NCBI RefSeq assembly: GCF_020089865.1
Contig: NZ_JAIRBM010000003.1
Span: 310,001 to 374,000 of the forward strand
Length of the DNA stretch: 64,000 nt
DNA from: Microvirga puerhi
GTDB lineage: Bacteria; Pseudomonadota; Alphaproteobacteria; Rhizobiales; Beijerinckiaceae
Reading direction: 5' to 3'
The notes under the pieces were generated by a model, which ran no database searches, had not been told where the DNA came from, and worked only from the letters and a program-made list of their open reading frames with translations. Both the position numbers and the translations under genes were made by a program. Positions within the stretch are counted from its first letter, which is position 1; every line of letters starts with the position of its first letter. Of this stretch, positions 18,884 to 30,864 are shown in pieces.

Positions 18884-19512
18884 AGCGATCCCGCAGCGGA
18901 TCCTCGCGCTTTCTGGATGCCGCTGCGCCGGCCGATACCCGTCTCCTCGCCATCGCGGCGGATCATCTGAAGCGCTTCGGGCCCCGTCAGGTCACTGTCG
19001 TCAGTATCGCCGATGCGGCGGGCATGACTCATGCCAATGTCTACCGATACTTTCCGTCGAAGGCAGCGCTCATCGACGCCGTTGCCGGACAGTGGCTGCG
19101 GTCGCTGGAGGCGTTGATTGCCGATATTGCCGATGCTCCCGATCCGGCCGACGACAAACTGGAGCGTCTGATCCAAGCCTCTGCCCGGACCCATCGCGAG
19201 CTTCTCAAGGACAACAGGCATCTTTTCGACGTGTATTGCACCGCCGTCGAGACCTCCCGGCCCTTGATCAGGAGGCACAGGACGCGCATGCGCCAGCTGA
19301 TGGAGCGCGTGCTCGATGAGGGAGTGGCAACCGGAAAGTTCGATCCGAGAGACCGGGAGCGGGCTCTCGGGCTGATCACCGACGCTTCCTATCGCTTTAT
19401 TAATCCTTTGACCGTAAGGCTCGACGCGGACGTGCCGCAAGAGGTCCTCGATCAGCGCCTTGCCGCTGTCATCAAGGTTACCCTACGAGCCCTCTCAATA
19501 GGTATTATCTAA
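18880..19512 (+). CDS. TetR-family transcriptional regulator
   Basis: This 210-residue regulator has a basic N-terminus and a TetR helix-turn-helix (VSIADAAGMTHANVYRYFPS near residues 45-65). The C-terminal domain (about 80-205) matches the helical ligand-binding fold. The start overlaps the zapE stop (ATGA), so the two are co-translated. An AT-rich perfect inverted repeat lies just after its stop, before mdh. The ligand and targets are unknown. Confidence 0.9.
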   Translation: MKRSRSGSSRFLDAAAPADTRLLAIAADHLKRFGPRQVTVVSIADAAGMTHANVYRYFPSKAALIDAVAGQWLRSLEALIADIADAPDPADDKLERLIQASARTHRELLKDNRHLFDVYCTAVETSRPLIRRHRTRMRQLMERVLDEGVATGKFDPRDRERALGLITDASYRFINPLTVRLDADVPQEVLDQRLAAVIKVTLRALSIGII

Positions 19513-19517
19513 CGTTA

Positions 19518-19541
19518 GTTACAAATTTCAATTTTTGTAAC
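19518..19541. promoter_or_regulatory. AT-rich inverted repeat after the TetR gene
   Basis: GTTACAAA (19518-19525) and TTTGTAAC (19534-19541) are perfect 8-bp arms separated by eight bases. The location, five bases after the tetR stop and 200 bases before mdh, would suit an operator, possibly for the TetR protein itself. It lacks a GC-rich stem, so a terminator is less likely. No other regulatory signal is clear in 19542-19740. Confidence 0.5.
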
Positions 19542-19704
19542 AAGAAAAATGGCGCTCAACGTCGCAGCCTAACGCGTTGTATCACAAGAGAAATTTCCTT
19601 CGGAGCGGCTGGTTAGCCGACGCGTTAAGACGCAAACCCTTACGGTTTAACCTTTTGTTGGCTTGAAGAAGGCCCATTTCTGAGTCAAACAGCGCCACCT
19701 TTAG

Positions 19705-20703
<999 letters not shown>

Positions 20704-20716
20704 CTCTTGGGCCGCC

Positions 20717-20799
20717 ATGGTCGGGCCAAGCCCGACCATCCACGCCATTTCAACCGCCACGTCGGCAAGGCGTGGATCCCCGGAGGCCCGGGGATGATG
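20717..20799 (+). repeat. Multi-hairpin intergenic repeat between mdh and sucC
   Basis: Three stems occur in order. ATGGTCGGGC (20717-20726) pairs perfectly with 20730-20739 around a CAA loop. ATCCACGCC (20738-20746) pairs with GGCGTGGAT (20769-20777). ATCCCCGG (20776-20783) pairs with CCGGGGAT (20788-20795) around AGGC. The arrangement is the same as in the sdhA-sdhB spacer. There is no T-run, so mRNA processing or stability is more likely than termination. Confidence 0.7.
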
Positions 20800-20812
20800 C
20801 GGAGAAAAACGA

Positions 20813-22012
<1,200 letters not shown>

Positions 22013-22025
22013 GGTTTAAGCGCTG

Positions 22026-22913
<888 letters not shown>

Positions 22914-22929
22914 GGTAAAGGCTCATCCC

Positions 22930-23418
22930 ATGGCATCGCAACCGAGAGCCGAGCATCTCCGTCTTCAGGCCCTGGCTGGGCTCTGGATCGGCGAAGAAGT
23001 GCTCTCGGACACCCCCTGGATGAAAGGGGGGCGTGCCACTGGACATGTGGATGCTCGTGTGACGCTCGGCGGCTTCGTCCTGGAGCAGGATTACCGCCAG
23101 GAGCGGGACGGTCGCGAGACTTTCCAGGCGAAGGGTCTGTTCACCTTCGACTCAGATCTGAGCGAGTACAGGCTCTTCTGGTTCGACGATCTCGGGTTTC
23201 CGCCAGCTGAGCCGGCGGGCGGAACCTGGGAGGGGGACACGCTGACGGTTCTGCGGCGCTCGCCACGGGCCATTGCGCGCCACACCTTCGCCATCCGCAA
23301 TGCTCAGGAATACGAGCTTGCCATCGAGAATTCATGGGATGGCGGCGCCAGTTGGGCGCCTGTCATGACAGGCCACTACCGGCGCCGTCCCGAGGACCAC
23401 CCATCCTCTGTCGCTTAA
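22930..23418 (+). CDS. DUF1579 family protein
   Basis: This 162-residue soluble protein fits DUF1579: LQALAGLWIGEEVLSDTPW near the N-terminus, a glycine-rich VTLGGFVLEQDY strand, and repeated beta strands such as LFWFDDLGF and GTWEGDTLTVL. The family is thought to form a lipocalin-like beta barrel, but no function is established. It sits between sucD and sucA with spacings of 16 and 12 bases, so it should be co-transcribed with the TCA genes. No signal peptide is visible. Confidence 0.8.
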   Translation: MASQPRAEHLRLQALAGLWIGEEVLSDTPWMKGGRATGHVDARVTLGGFVLEQDYRQERDGRETFQAKGLFTFDSDLSEYRLFWFDDLGFPPAEPAGGTWEGDTLTVLRRSPRAIARHTFAIRNAQEYELAIENSWDGGASWAPVMTGHYRRRPEDHPSSVA

Positions 23419-23430
23419 GGAAGAACGATC

Positions 23431-26391
23431 ATGTCCCGCCAGGACGCCAACGAAACTTTCCTCAACACAGCCTTCCTGTATGGCGCGAATGCGCCTTACA
23501 TCGAGGAACTTTATGCCCGCTACCAGAACGATCCGACGTCGGTCGATCCGGAATGGCAGGCGTTCTTCGGTGCCCTGAAGGATGACAAGCAGGCCGTTGC
23601 ACAGAACGCGCGCGGTGCCTCTTGGAAGAAGCCCAATTGGCCGCTCACCGCCAACGGCGAACTGATTTCCGCGCTCGACGGGAACTGGGCTCAGGTCGAG
23701 AAGGCGGTCGGAGACAAGATCAAGGCGAAGGCCGAGGCGAAGGGCGGCGAGATCAGCCAGGAGCAGGTGCTCCAGGCGACGCGCGATTCCGTTCGCGCGA
23801 TCATGCTAATCCGGGCCTACCGTGTGCGCGGCCACCTGCATGCGAAGCTCGATCCGCTCGGCATCAATCCGCGCCCGAACGATCAGGAACTGCATCCCTC
23901 CCATTACGGCTTCACGGATGCCGACTGGGATCGCAAGATCTTCCTCGACAACGTGCTCGGACTTGAATTCGCGACCATCCGCGAGATCGTGGCGATTCTG
24001 GAGCGGACCTATTGCCAGACGCTCGGCGTCGAGTTCATGCATATCTCCGATCCGGCGGAGAAGGCCTGGATCCAGGAGCGCATTGAGGGTCCGGACAAGG
24101 AAATCACCTTCACCCGTGAAGGCAAGCGCGCGATCCTCAACAAGATCGTCGAGGCGGAAGGCTTCGAGAAGTTCCTCGATCTGAAATATACCGGCACCAA
24201 GCGCTTCGGCCTCGATGGCAGCGAGTCGCTGATTCCGGCTCTGGAGCAGATCATCAAGCGCGGCGGTAATCTCGGCGTGCAGGAGATCGTGCTCGGCATG
24301 GCCCACCGCGGCCGCCTGAACGTGCTGACGCAGGTCATGGGCAAGCCGCATCGGGCTCTCTTCCATGAATTCAAGGGCGGTTCCTTCGCACCGGACAACG
24401 TGGAAGGCTCGGGCGACGTGAAGTATCACCTCGGCGCCTCGTCGGATCGATCCTTCGACGGCAACAACGTGCATCTGTCGCTGACCGCCAATCCCTCACA
24501 CCTTGAGATCGTCGACCCGGTCGTGCTCGGCAAGGTGCGCGCCAAGCAGGATCAGCACGGCTGCTCGCCGGACAACCGCACTGTCGTTATGCCGCTCCTC
24601 ATCCATGGCGATGCGGCCTTCGCGGGCCAGGGCGTCGTGGCCGAATGTTTGGGGCTGTCCGGTCTTCGCGGCCACCGCACCGGCGGCTCGATTCACTTCA
24701 TCATCAACAATCAGATCGGCTTCACGACCGATCCGCGCTTCTCGCGCTCGTCGCCTTATCCGTCCGATGTGGCGAAGATGGTCGAGGCGCCGATCTTCCA
24801 CGTGAATGGCGACGACCCGGAAGCTGTGGTCTTCGCAGCAAAGGTCGCGACCGAGTACCGGCAGAAGTTCCAGAAGCCAGTCGTGATCGACATGTTCTGC
24901 TATCGCCGTTTCGGTCACAATGAAGGCGACGAGCCGTCCTTCACCCAGCCTCTGATGTACCGGAAGATCCGATCGCATCCGTCGATCCTGGAGCTCTATT
25001 CCAAGAAGCTCCTGGCCGAAGGAGCTGTCACGGAAGCAGACATCGACGAGATGAAGGACGCCTGGCGTTCGAAGCTCGAAGCGGAATTCGATGTTGCCCA
25101 GAGCTACAAGCCGAACAAGGCTGACTGGCTCGACGGTCGCTGGGCCGGTCTCAAGGCGGTTCGCGAAGATCAGGACGATCCGCGTCGCGGGCAAACTGGC
25201 GTGCCGGTCGAGATACTCGCGGAGATCGCCGATGCCCTCACAAAGGTGCCGGAAGGTTTCCACGTTCATCGTACGATCCAACGCTTCCTCGACAACCGGA
25301 AGAAGATGATGGAGACGGGCCAAGGAATCGACTGGGCGATGGCGGAAGCCCTGGCCTTCGGTTCCCTGCTCCTCGAAAATCACCGCGTGCGCCTCTCCGG
25401 TCAGGATGTGGAGCGCGGGACCTTCTCGCAGCGTCATTCCGTGCTGGTCGACCAGGAGAACGAGGAGCGTTATACGCCCCTCAACCACATCAGTGAGAAC
25501 CAGGCCCGTTATGAGGTCATCAATTCGATGCTCTCGGAAGAGGCGGTTCTCGGCTTCGAATACGGCTACAGCCTGTCGGAGCCCAACGCTCTGACGCTTT
25601 GGGAGGCCCAGTTCGGCGACTTCGCCAACGGTGCCCAGGTGGTGTTCGACCAGTTCATCTCCAGCGGCGAGCGCAAATGGCTACGCATGTCCGGTCTCGT
25701 GTGCCTGCTGCCGCACGGCTATGAGGGGCAGGGACCGGAGCACTCCTCCGCTCGCCTTGAGCGCTGGCTGCAGATGTGCGCGGAAGACAACATGCAGGTG
25801 GCGTATTGCTCGACCCCGTCGAACTACTTCCACATTCTGCGTCGTCAGCTGAAGCGCGAATTCCGCAAGCCGCTGATCCTCATGACGCCGAAGTCGTTGC
25901 TGCGCCACAAGCGTGCGGTTTCGTCCTTGGATTCGATTTCGGAGGGGACCTCCTTCCATCGCGTTCTGGCGGACGATGCGCAGCGTGCTGCCGACGGCAT
26001 CAAGCTCGTCAAGGACGACAAGATCAGGCGCGTCGTGATCTGCACGGGCAAGGTCTATTACGATCTCTATGAGGAGCGTGAGAAGCGCGGTATCGACGAC
26101 GTCTATCTGATGCGTGTCGAGCAGCTTTATCCTTTCCCGGCGAAGTCGCTGGCGGCCGAGCTTGCTCGGTTCAAGAAAGCCGACGTGGTGTGGTGCCAGG
26201 AGGAGCCAAAGAACATGGGCTCCTGGACCTTCGTCGAGCCCTATCTCGAATGGGTGCTCAAGACCGCCGGCTCCAAGGTGGATCGTCCCCGCTATGTGGG
26301 CCGCGCCGCTTCCGCCGCCACGGCCACCGGCCTCATGTCCAAGCATCTGGGCCAGCTGCAGGCCTTCCTCGATGAAGCTTTCGCGGCTTAA
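23431..26391 (+). CDS. sucA: 2-oxoglutarate dehydrogenase E1 component
   Basis: This 986-residue thiamine diphosphate enzyme decarboxylates 2-oxoglutarate and succinylates the lipoyl arm of SucB. The N-terminal docking segment includes LNTAFLYGANAPYIEELYAR. Later features are GMAHRGRLNVLTQVMGKPH, the ThDP/metal-binding GDAAFAGQGVVAECL with INNQIGFTT, and the transketolase-like pyrimidine domain with LPHGYEGQGPEHSSARLER. The length is slightly above the E. coli enzyme and usual for Rhizobiales. It is preceded by AAGGAAGAAC. Confidence 0.98.
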   Translation: MSRQDANETFLNTAFLYGANAPYIEELYARYQNDPTSVDPEWQAFFGALKDDKQAVAQNARGASWKKPNWPLTANGELISALDGNWAQVEKAVGDKIKAKAEAKGGEISQEQVLQATRDSVRAIMLIRAYRVRGHLHAKLDPLGINPRPNDQELHPSHYGFTDADWDRKIFLDNVLGLEFATIREIVAILERTYCQTLGVEFMHISDPAEKAWIQERIEGPDKEITFTREGKRAILNKIVEAEGFEKFLDLKYTGTKRFGLDGSESLIPALEQIIKRGGNLGVQEIVLGMAHRGRLNVLTQVMGKPHRALFHEFKGGSFAPDNVEGSGDVKYHLGASSDRSFDGNNVHLSLTANPSHLEIVDPVVLGKVRAKQDQHGCSPDNRTVVMPLLIHGDAAFAGQGVVAECLGLSGLRGHRTGGSIHFIINNQIGFTTDPRFSRSSPYPSDVAKMVEAPIFHVNGDDPEAVVFAAKVATEYRQKFQKPVVIDMFCYRRFGHNEGDEPSFTQPLMYRKIRSHPSILELYSKKLLAEGAVTEADIDEMKDAWRSKLEAEFDVAQSYKPNKADWLDGRWAGLKAVREDQDDPRRGQTGVPVEILAEIADALTKVPEGFHVHRTIQRFLDNRKKMMETGQGIDWAMAEALAFGSLLLENHRVRLSGQDVERGTFSQRHSVLVDQENEERYTPLNHISENQARYEVINSMLSEEAVLGFEYGYSLSEPNALTLWEAQFGDFANGAQVVFDQFISSGERKWLRMSGLVCLLPHGYEGQGPEHSSARLERWLQMCAEDNMQVAYCSTPSNYFHILRRQLKREFRKPLILMTPKSLLRHKRAVSSLDSISEGTSFHRVLADDAQRAADGIKLVKDDKIRRVVICTGKVYYDLYEEREKRGIDDVYLMRVEQLYPFPAKSLAAELARFKKADVVWCQEEPKNMGSWTFVEPYLEWVLKTAGSKVDRPRYVGRAASAATATGLMSKHLGQLQAFLDEAFAA

Positions 26392-26451
26392 ATGCTGCGA
26401 AGGATCTCAAACCTTTCCAACGGGCCCCGGCCCTGAAACGATAAGACGATC

Positions 26452-27687
26452 ATGGCAACCGAAATCCGCGTACCCACCCTCGGTGAATCCGTGTCAGAGG
26501 CCACCATCGGCCGCTGGTTCAAGAAGCCCGGCGATCCCGTGAAAGCCGACGAGCCCGTTGTCGAACTTGAAACCGACAAGGTGACTCTTGAGGTCAACGC
26601 TCCTGCGAGCGGCACCCTCGGCGACATCCTAGCCAAGGATGGTGAGACGGTGGGACCGGGCGCCGTGCTCGGTTCGATCGTCGAAGGAGGTGCTGCAGCC
26701 GCCGCTCCCGCCGCGAAGGCAGAAACACCCAAGGCCGAGGCTCCCAAGGCTGCCCCTGCCGTTGCCCCAGCTCCGGCTGCACCGTCCGCTGCCAGGGATT
26801 CCGGCCCAGCCGTTGCGCGGATTGCCGCCGAGAGCGGCGTGAATCCGGCCCAGGTCGCTGGCACCGGCAAGGATGGTCGCGTGACCAAGGGCGACATGCT
26901 TGCCGCAATCGCCACCGGTGGCGCAGCCGCCTCGGCCCCGGCACCGGCTCCCGTTCAGGTGCGTGCGCCTTCCGCTCCGGACGATGCCTCCCGTGAGGAG
27001 CGCGTACGGATGACCAAGCTGCGCCAGACCATCGCGCGCCGCCTGAAGGATGCCCAGAACTCGGCCGCCATGCTCACCACGTTCAACGATGTGGACATGA
27101 GCGCGGTGATGGCTCTTCGCAGCCAGTACAAGGACGTTTTCGAGAAGAAGCACGGCGTGAAGCTCGGCTTCATGGGCTTCTTCACCAAGGCGGTGATCCA
27201 GGCGCTCAAGGACGTTCCGGCGGTGAATGCCGAGATCGACGGACAGGATCTGGTCTTCAAGAACTACTACCACATCGGCATTGCTGTCGGCACCGATAAG
27301 GGTCTCGTTGTGCCGGTGGTGCGCGACGCCGATCTCCTGTCGGTGGCTGGCATCGAGAAGAAGATCGCCGATTTCGGACGTCGTGCCCGTGATGGCAAGC
27401 TCTCTATCGACGAGATGCAGGGCGGCACTTTCACCATCACCAACGGTGGCATCTATGGATCGCTTCTGTCGACGCCGATTCTCAATGCGCCGCAATCGGG
27501 CATCCTCGGCATGCACCGCATCGAAGAGCGTCCGGTCGTGCGCAACGGCCAGATCGTCGCTCGCCCGATGATGTATCTGGCGCTCTCCTACGATCACCGC
27601 ATCGTCGACGGCAAGGAAGCCGTCACCTTCCTGGTCCGCGTCAAGGAGGCCCTGGAGGATCCGGCGCGCCTCGTTCTGGACCTCTAA
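26452..27687 (+). CDS. sucB: Dihydrolipoyl succinyltransferase, E2 of 2-oxoglutarate dehydrogenase
   Basis: This 411-residue core subunit transfers succinyl groups from the lipoyl arm to CoA. It has one lipoyl domain (residues 1-77) with the lipoylated lysine in ETDKVTLEV, then an Ala/Pro linker and a peripheral-subunit-binding domain ([20 protein letters not shown]). The catalytic domain ends with the conserved [13 protein letters not shown], where His and Asp act in catalysis. The start is ATG 26452. A hairpin-bearing spacer precedes lpd. Confidence 0.97.
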   Translation: MATEIRVPTLGESVSEATIGRWFKKPGDPVKADEPVVELETDKVTLEVNAPASGTLGDILAKDGETVGPGAVLGSIVEGGAAAAAPAAKAETPKAEAPKAAPAVAPAPAAPSAARDSGPAVARIAAESGVNPAQVAGTGKDGRVTKGDMLAAIATGGAAASAPAPAPVQVRAPSAPDDASREERVRMTKLRQTIARRLKDAQNSAAMLTTFNDVDMSAVMALRSQYKDVFEKKHGVKLGFMGFFTKAVIQALKDVPAVNAEIDGQDLVFKNYYHIGIAVGTDKGLVVPVVRDADLLSVAGIEKKIADFGRRARDGKLSIDEMQGGTFTITNGGIYGSLLSTPILNAPQSGILGMHRIEERPVVRNGQIVARPMMYLALSYDHRIVDGKEAVTFLVRVKEALEDPARLVLDL

Positions 27688-27701
27688 TAGGCCTTCTGTC
27701 C

Positions 27702-27769
27702 TGCCCGGCTTTCGAGCCGGGCATCCCTAATTCTCGCCAGGCTGTCGTCTCACGTTGGACGCGCCTGGC
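27702..27769 (+). repeat. Hairpins between sucB and lpd
   Basis: TGCCCGGCT (27702-27710) pairs perfectly with AGCCGGGCA (27715-27723) around the stable loop TTCG. A second, looser pair GCCAGGC (27736-27742) and GCCTGGC (27763-27769) follows. There is no T-run, so a processing or stability element is more likely than a terminator. Confidence 0.55.
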
Positions 27770-27793
27770 CTTCGTGTCCAAGGGGCGAACGTC

Positions 27794-29194
27794 ATGTCCT
27801 ACGATCTCGTTGTCATCGGAACCGGCCCCGGCGGCTATGTCTGCGCCATCCGCGCCGCGCAGCTCGGCCTCAAGACCGCCGTGGTCGAAAAGCGCAAGAC
27901 CCACGGTGGAACCTGCCTCAATGTGGGGTGCATTCCCTCCAAGGCACTGCTTCACGCTTCGCATATGTTCGAGGACGCGCGGGACCATTTCGCCAAGCTC
28001 GGCATCGGCATCAACCCGCCGAAGCTCGATCTCAAGCAGATGCAGTCCTTCAAGCAGGAAGGTGTTGACGGCAACACCAAGGGTGTGGAGTTCCTGCTCA
28101 AGAAGAACAAGATCGACGTCTTCCAGGGCACTGCGCGCATCGCAGCTGCGGGTCAGGTGGAAGTGACCGGTGAGGACGGCTCCAATCAGCTCGTGCAGAC
28201 CAAGAACATCGTGATTGCCACGGGTTCGGACGTCGCGCGCCTGCCGGGAATCGAGATCGACGAGAAAACGATCGTTTCCTCGACCGGTGCGCTCGAACTT
28301 CAGAGCGTTCCGAAGCGCCTCGTGGTGATCGGTGCCGGTGTCATCGGTCTCGAGCTCGGCTCCGTATGGCGCCGGCTTGGCTCCGAGGTGACGGTCGTGG
28401 AGTATCTCGATCGTATCCTGCCTGGAATGGATGGCGACGTCGCCAAGAATTTCCAGCGTATCCTCTCGAAGCAGGGCTTCCAGTTCAAGCTCGGCGCGAA
28501 GGTGACGAAGGCCGAGAAAGGCGCGAAGGGCGTGACTCTGACCTTCGAACCTGCTGCTGGAGGAAATCCGGAAAAGATCGAGGCTGACGTCGTCCTCGTC
28601 GCCATTGGCCGTGTGCCTTATACGCAGGGCCTTGGACTCGATGAACTCGGTGTTCAGAAGGACAATCGCGGCCGCATTCTGACCGATGCGCATTTCTCGA
28701 CCAACGTCACCGGCATCTATGCGATCGGCGATGTGATCGCTGGTCCGATGCTCGCTCACAAGGCTGAAGACGAGGGTGTTGCTGTTGCCGAGATCCTTGC
28801 CGGAAAGGCAGGCCACGTCAATTACGACGTGATTCCGAGCGTGGTCTATACGTTCCCGGAGGTCGCGTCCGTCGGTAAGACCGAGGAAGAGCTGAAGGCA
28901 GCAGGAATCGCCTACAACGTGGGCAAGTTCCCCTTTACTGCGAATGGCCGCGCCAAGGTGAACCATACCACGGACGGATTCGTGAAGGTTCTCGCTGATG
29001 CCACCACCGACAAGGTGCTGGGCGTCCACATCATCGGCGCCGAAGCCGGCAATCTGATCCATGAGGCGGTGATCGCCATGGAGTTCGGCGGTTCGTCGGA
29101 AGATATCGCTCGCTCCTGCCATGCGCATCCGACCCTGGCGGAAGCTGTGAAGGAAGCCGCACTCGCGGTCGAGAAGCGCGCGATCCACATGTAA
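27794..29194 (+). CDS. lpd: Dihydrolipoyl dehydrogenase
   Basis: This 466-residue flavoprotein reoxidises the lipoyl arm of 2-oxo acid dehydrogenases with NAD. ATG 27794 is chosen because [19 protein letters not shown] is the normal N-terminus and AGGGG lies upstream. The redox disulfide is in [16 protein letters not shown], the NAD motif is [15 protein letters not shown], and the C-terminal catalytic His-Glu pair is in [13 protein letters not shown]. As the last TCA gene of the cluster it completes the 2-oxoglutarate dehydrogenase complex. Confidence 0.97.
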   Translation: MSYDLVVIGTGPGGYVCAIRAAQLGLKTAVVEKRKTHGGTCLNVGCIPSKALLHASHMFEDARDHFAKLGIGINPPKLDLKQMQSFKQEGVDGNTKGVEFLLKKNKIDVFQGTARIAAAGQVEVTGEDGSNQLVQTKNIVIATGSDVARLPGIEIDEKTIVSSTGALELQSVPKRLVVIGAGVIGLELGSVWRRLGSEVTVVEYLDRILPGMDGDVAKNFQRILSKQGFQFKLGAKVTKAEKGAKGVTLTFEPAAGGNPEKIEADVVLVAIGRVPYTQGLGLDELGVQKDNRGRILTDAHFSTNVTGIYAIGDVIAGPMLAHKAEDEGVAVAEILAGKAGHVNYDVIPSVVYTFPEVASVGKTEEELKAAGIAYNVGKFPFTANGRAKVNHTTDGFVKVLADATTDKVLGVHIIGAEAGNLIHEAVIAMEFGGSSEDIARSCHAHPTLAEAVKEAALAVEKRAIHM

Positions 29195-29200
29195 CGGCCG

Positions 29201-29806
29201 ATGGCGAAGCTGCACTTTCTCTATTCGGTGATGAATGCCGGAAAGACCACGCATCTCCTGCAGGTCCGGCACAATTACATCGAGAACGGCGGCCATGTGC
29301 TGCTGTTCACGAGCCTCGTCGATGATCGGTTCGGCGTCGGCAAGGTCAAATCCCGCATCGGCCTGGAGGCCGATGCGATTCCGTTGATGAAGAACGACGA
29401 CATCGGCGCGATCGTGGCGGCAGAGCACGCGACGAATCCGGTGACGGTCGTTCTGATCGACGAAGTGCAGTTCATGGAGGCCGATCAGGTCCGCCAGCTT
29501 GCCTGGATCGTCGACGGGCTGAAGATCCCCGTCATGGCCTATGGCCTGAAGAACAACGTCTACGGTGTTCTCTTCAGCGATGCGATCGCCGTCATGATGG
29601 CGCTTGCTGACGATTTTCAGGAGATCAAGCAACTCTGCCATTGCGGTCGCAAGGCCACGATGATCCTGAAATACGATCGCAACGGAGAGGCGGTACGATC
29701 AGGCGAAGTGGTGGAGATTGGAGGCGAAGGCCGGTACGTTTCCGTCTGCCGCCCGCACTGGTTCGACGGCGAGATCGGCGCCGCCGCTCGCAAGCTGCTC
29801 GTCTAG
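29201..29806 (+). CDS. tdk: Thymidine kinase
   Basis: This 201-residue enzyme phosphorylates thymidine in the salvage pathway. The P-loop is VMNAGKTTHLLQ near residues 11-22, Walker B-like VVLIDEVQFMEADQ carries the catalytic glutamate, and the lasso domain includes LCHCGRKATMILKYDRNG and the C-terminal VCRPHWF with zinc-ligand cysteines. It begins six bases after the lpd stop and probably shares its transcript. It converges on xerC. Confidence 0.93.
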   Translation: MAKLHFLYSVMNAGKTTHLLQVRHNYIENGGHVLLFTSLVDDRFGVGKVKSRIGLEADAIPLMKNDDIGAIVAAEHATNPVTVVLIDEVQFMEADQVRQLAWIVDGLKIPVMAYGLKNNVYGVLFSDAIAVMMALADDFQEIKQLCHCGRKATMILKYDRNGEAVRSGEVVEIGGEGRYVSVCRPHWFDGEIGAAARKLLV

Positions 29807-29827
29807 GCTATCTGGCACGACGAGGAT

Positions 29828-30808
29828 TCAGTTCCTCACGTTTGCCCGAGGATGCGCCGAATTGAACGCGTCCAGCAAGCGAGCCGCATCCACCTTCGTA
29901 TAGAGTTGCGTGGTGGACAGAGAGGCATGGCCGAGAAGTTCCTGGATGCCGCGAAGATCGCCGCCGCGGGCCAAGAGATGAGTTGCAAACGAATGGCGTA
30001 AGGCATGAGGCGTGGCGCTGTCCGGCAGGCTCAGGGCGCCGCGCAGTTCCTCGACAGCCAGCTGAATGATACGCGGCGACAGCGGCCCGCCTCGGGCACC
30101 AACGAAAAGCGGGCCTTCAGGGGGCAACGCGTAAGGGCAAAGTTCCAGGTAGTCCTCGACTGCCTGTTGAATGGGCGGAATCACCGGAACGCTGCGCATC
30201 TTGCCGCCCTTTCCCGTGACCGTGATTGAATCCACCCCGCGGACAGGGGCATCACGACGCTGGAGGCCGAGGGCTTCGGAAATGCGCAGGCCCGCGCCAT
30301 AGAGCAGGGACAGGACCGCGGCATCCCGCGCTAGAATCCACTGCTTGCGGCTTTCTCCCGCTCGCACGTCGGCTTCCGTAACGGCGACTGCGGAGGACGC
30401 GGATAGAGGGCGCGGCAGGTTCTTATCGACCTTGGGCGACCGAATCGCCGCGAAGGCGGAGGCGGTGCCGTGACCTTCGCGCTCCAGATGGCGGGCGAAC
30501 GAGCGAAGGGCGGCCAGCTGGCGCATGAGGGAGCGGCTCTGAACCGCTTCCATGCGTCGGGCCGCGAGGAATGACCGAATATCGAGAGGCTTGAGGCCGA
30601 GGATCGCCTTTACGGTCGGCGGCTCGCCAAGGTGATTGGTCAGAAAGGCAAGAAATTGCCTAAGATCGCGGCCGTAGGCTTCGACAGTCTTCGCCGAGAG
30701 GCGTCGCTCCTTGGCGAGGGAGGCGAGCCACTGCATCGTCTCCTGGCGCGTATCCGCGGCGCCGGGGAGGGCAAGGTCGAGAACCGTCCTGGAATCGCTG
30801 CTTGACAT
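29828..30808 (-). CDS. xerC: Tyrosine recombinase XerC
   Basis: This 326-residue site-specific recombinase resolves chromosome dimers with XerD. The N-terminal SAM-like domain spans about residues 20-110. The catalytic residues are visible: Arg in YGAGLRISEALGL, His-x-x-Arg in HALRHSFATHLL, His in LGHASLSTTQLYTKVD and the tyrosine nucleophile in the same segment. It is divergent from priA across 56 bases. The neighbourhood is core genome, so this is the housekeeping recombinase and not an island integrase. Confidence 0.93.
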   Translation of the reverse strand: MSSSDSRTVLDLALPGAADTRQETMQWLASLAKERRLSAKTVEAYGRDLRQFLAFLTNHLGEPPTVKAILGLKPLDIRSFLAARRMEAVQSRSLMRQLAALRSFARHLEREGHGTASAFAAIRSPKVDKNLPRPLSASSAVAVTEADVRAGESRKQWILARDAAVLSLLYGAGLRISEALGLQRRDAPVRGVDSITVTGKGGKMRSVPVIPPIQQAVEDYLELCPYALPPEGPLFVGARGGPLSPRIIQLAVEELRGALSLPDSATPHALRHSFATHLLARGGDLRGIQELLGHASLSTTQLYTKVDAARLLDAFNSAHPRANVRN

Positions 30809-30864
30809 GGTCCTGCTTTATGCAAGGGCAGACAAACTAGCAGGGAGAGGTTAATTCGATCCGA

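Noticed and set aside
27641..29641. A 666-codon open frame on the minus strand opposite lpd and tdk
   Set aside because: It runs antisense to lpd and tdk, has the His/Arg-rich composition of a high-GC shadow frame, and shows no recognisable domain.
29828..30808. The tyrosine recombinase as an integrase of a mobile island
   Set aside because: Neighbours are core genes, no att-like repeats or tRNA are adjacent, and the sequence fits XerC.
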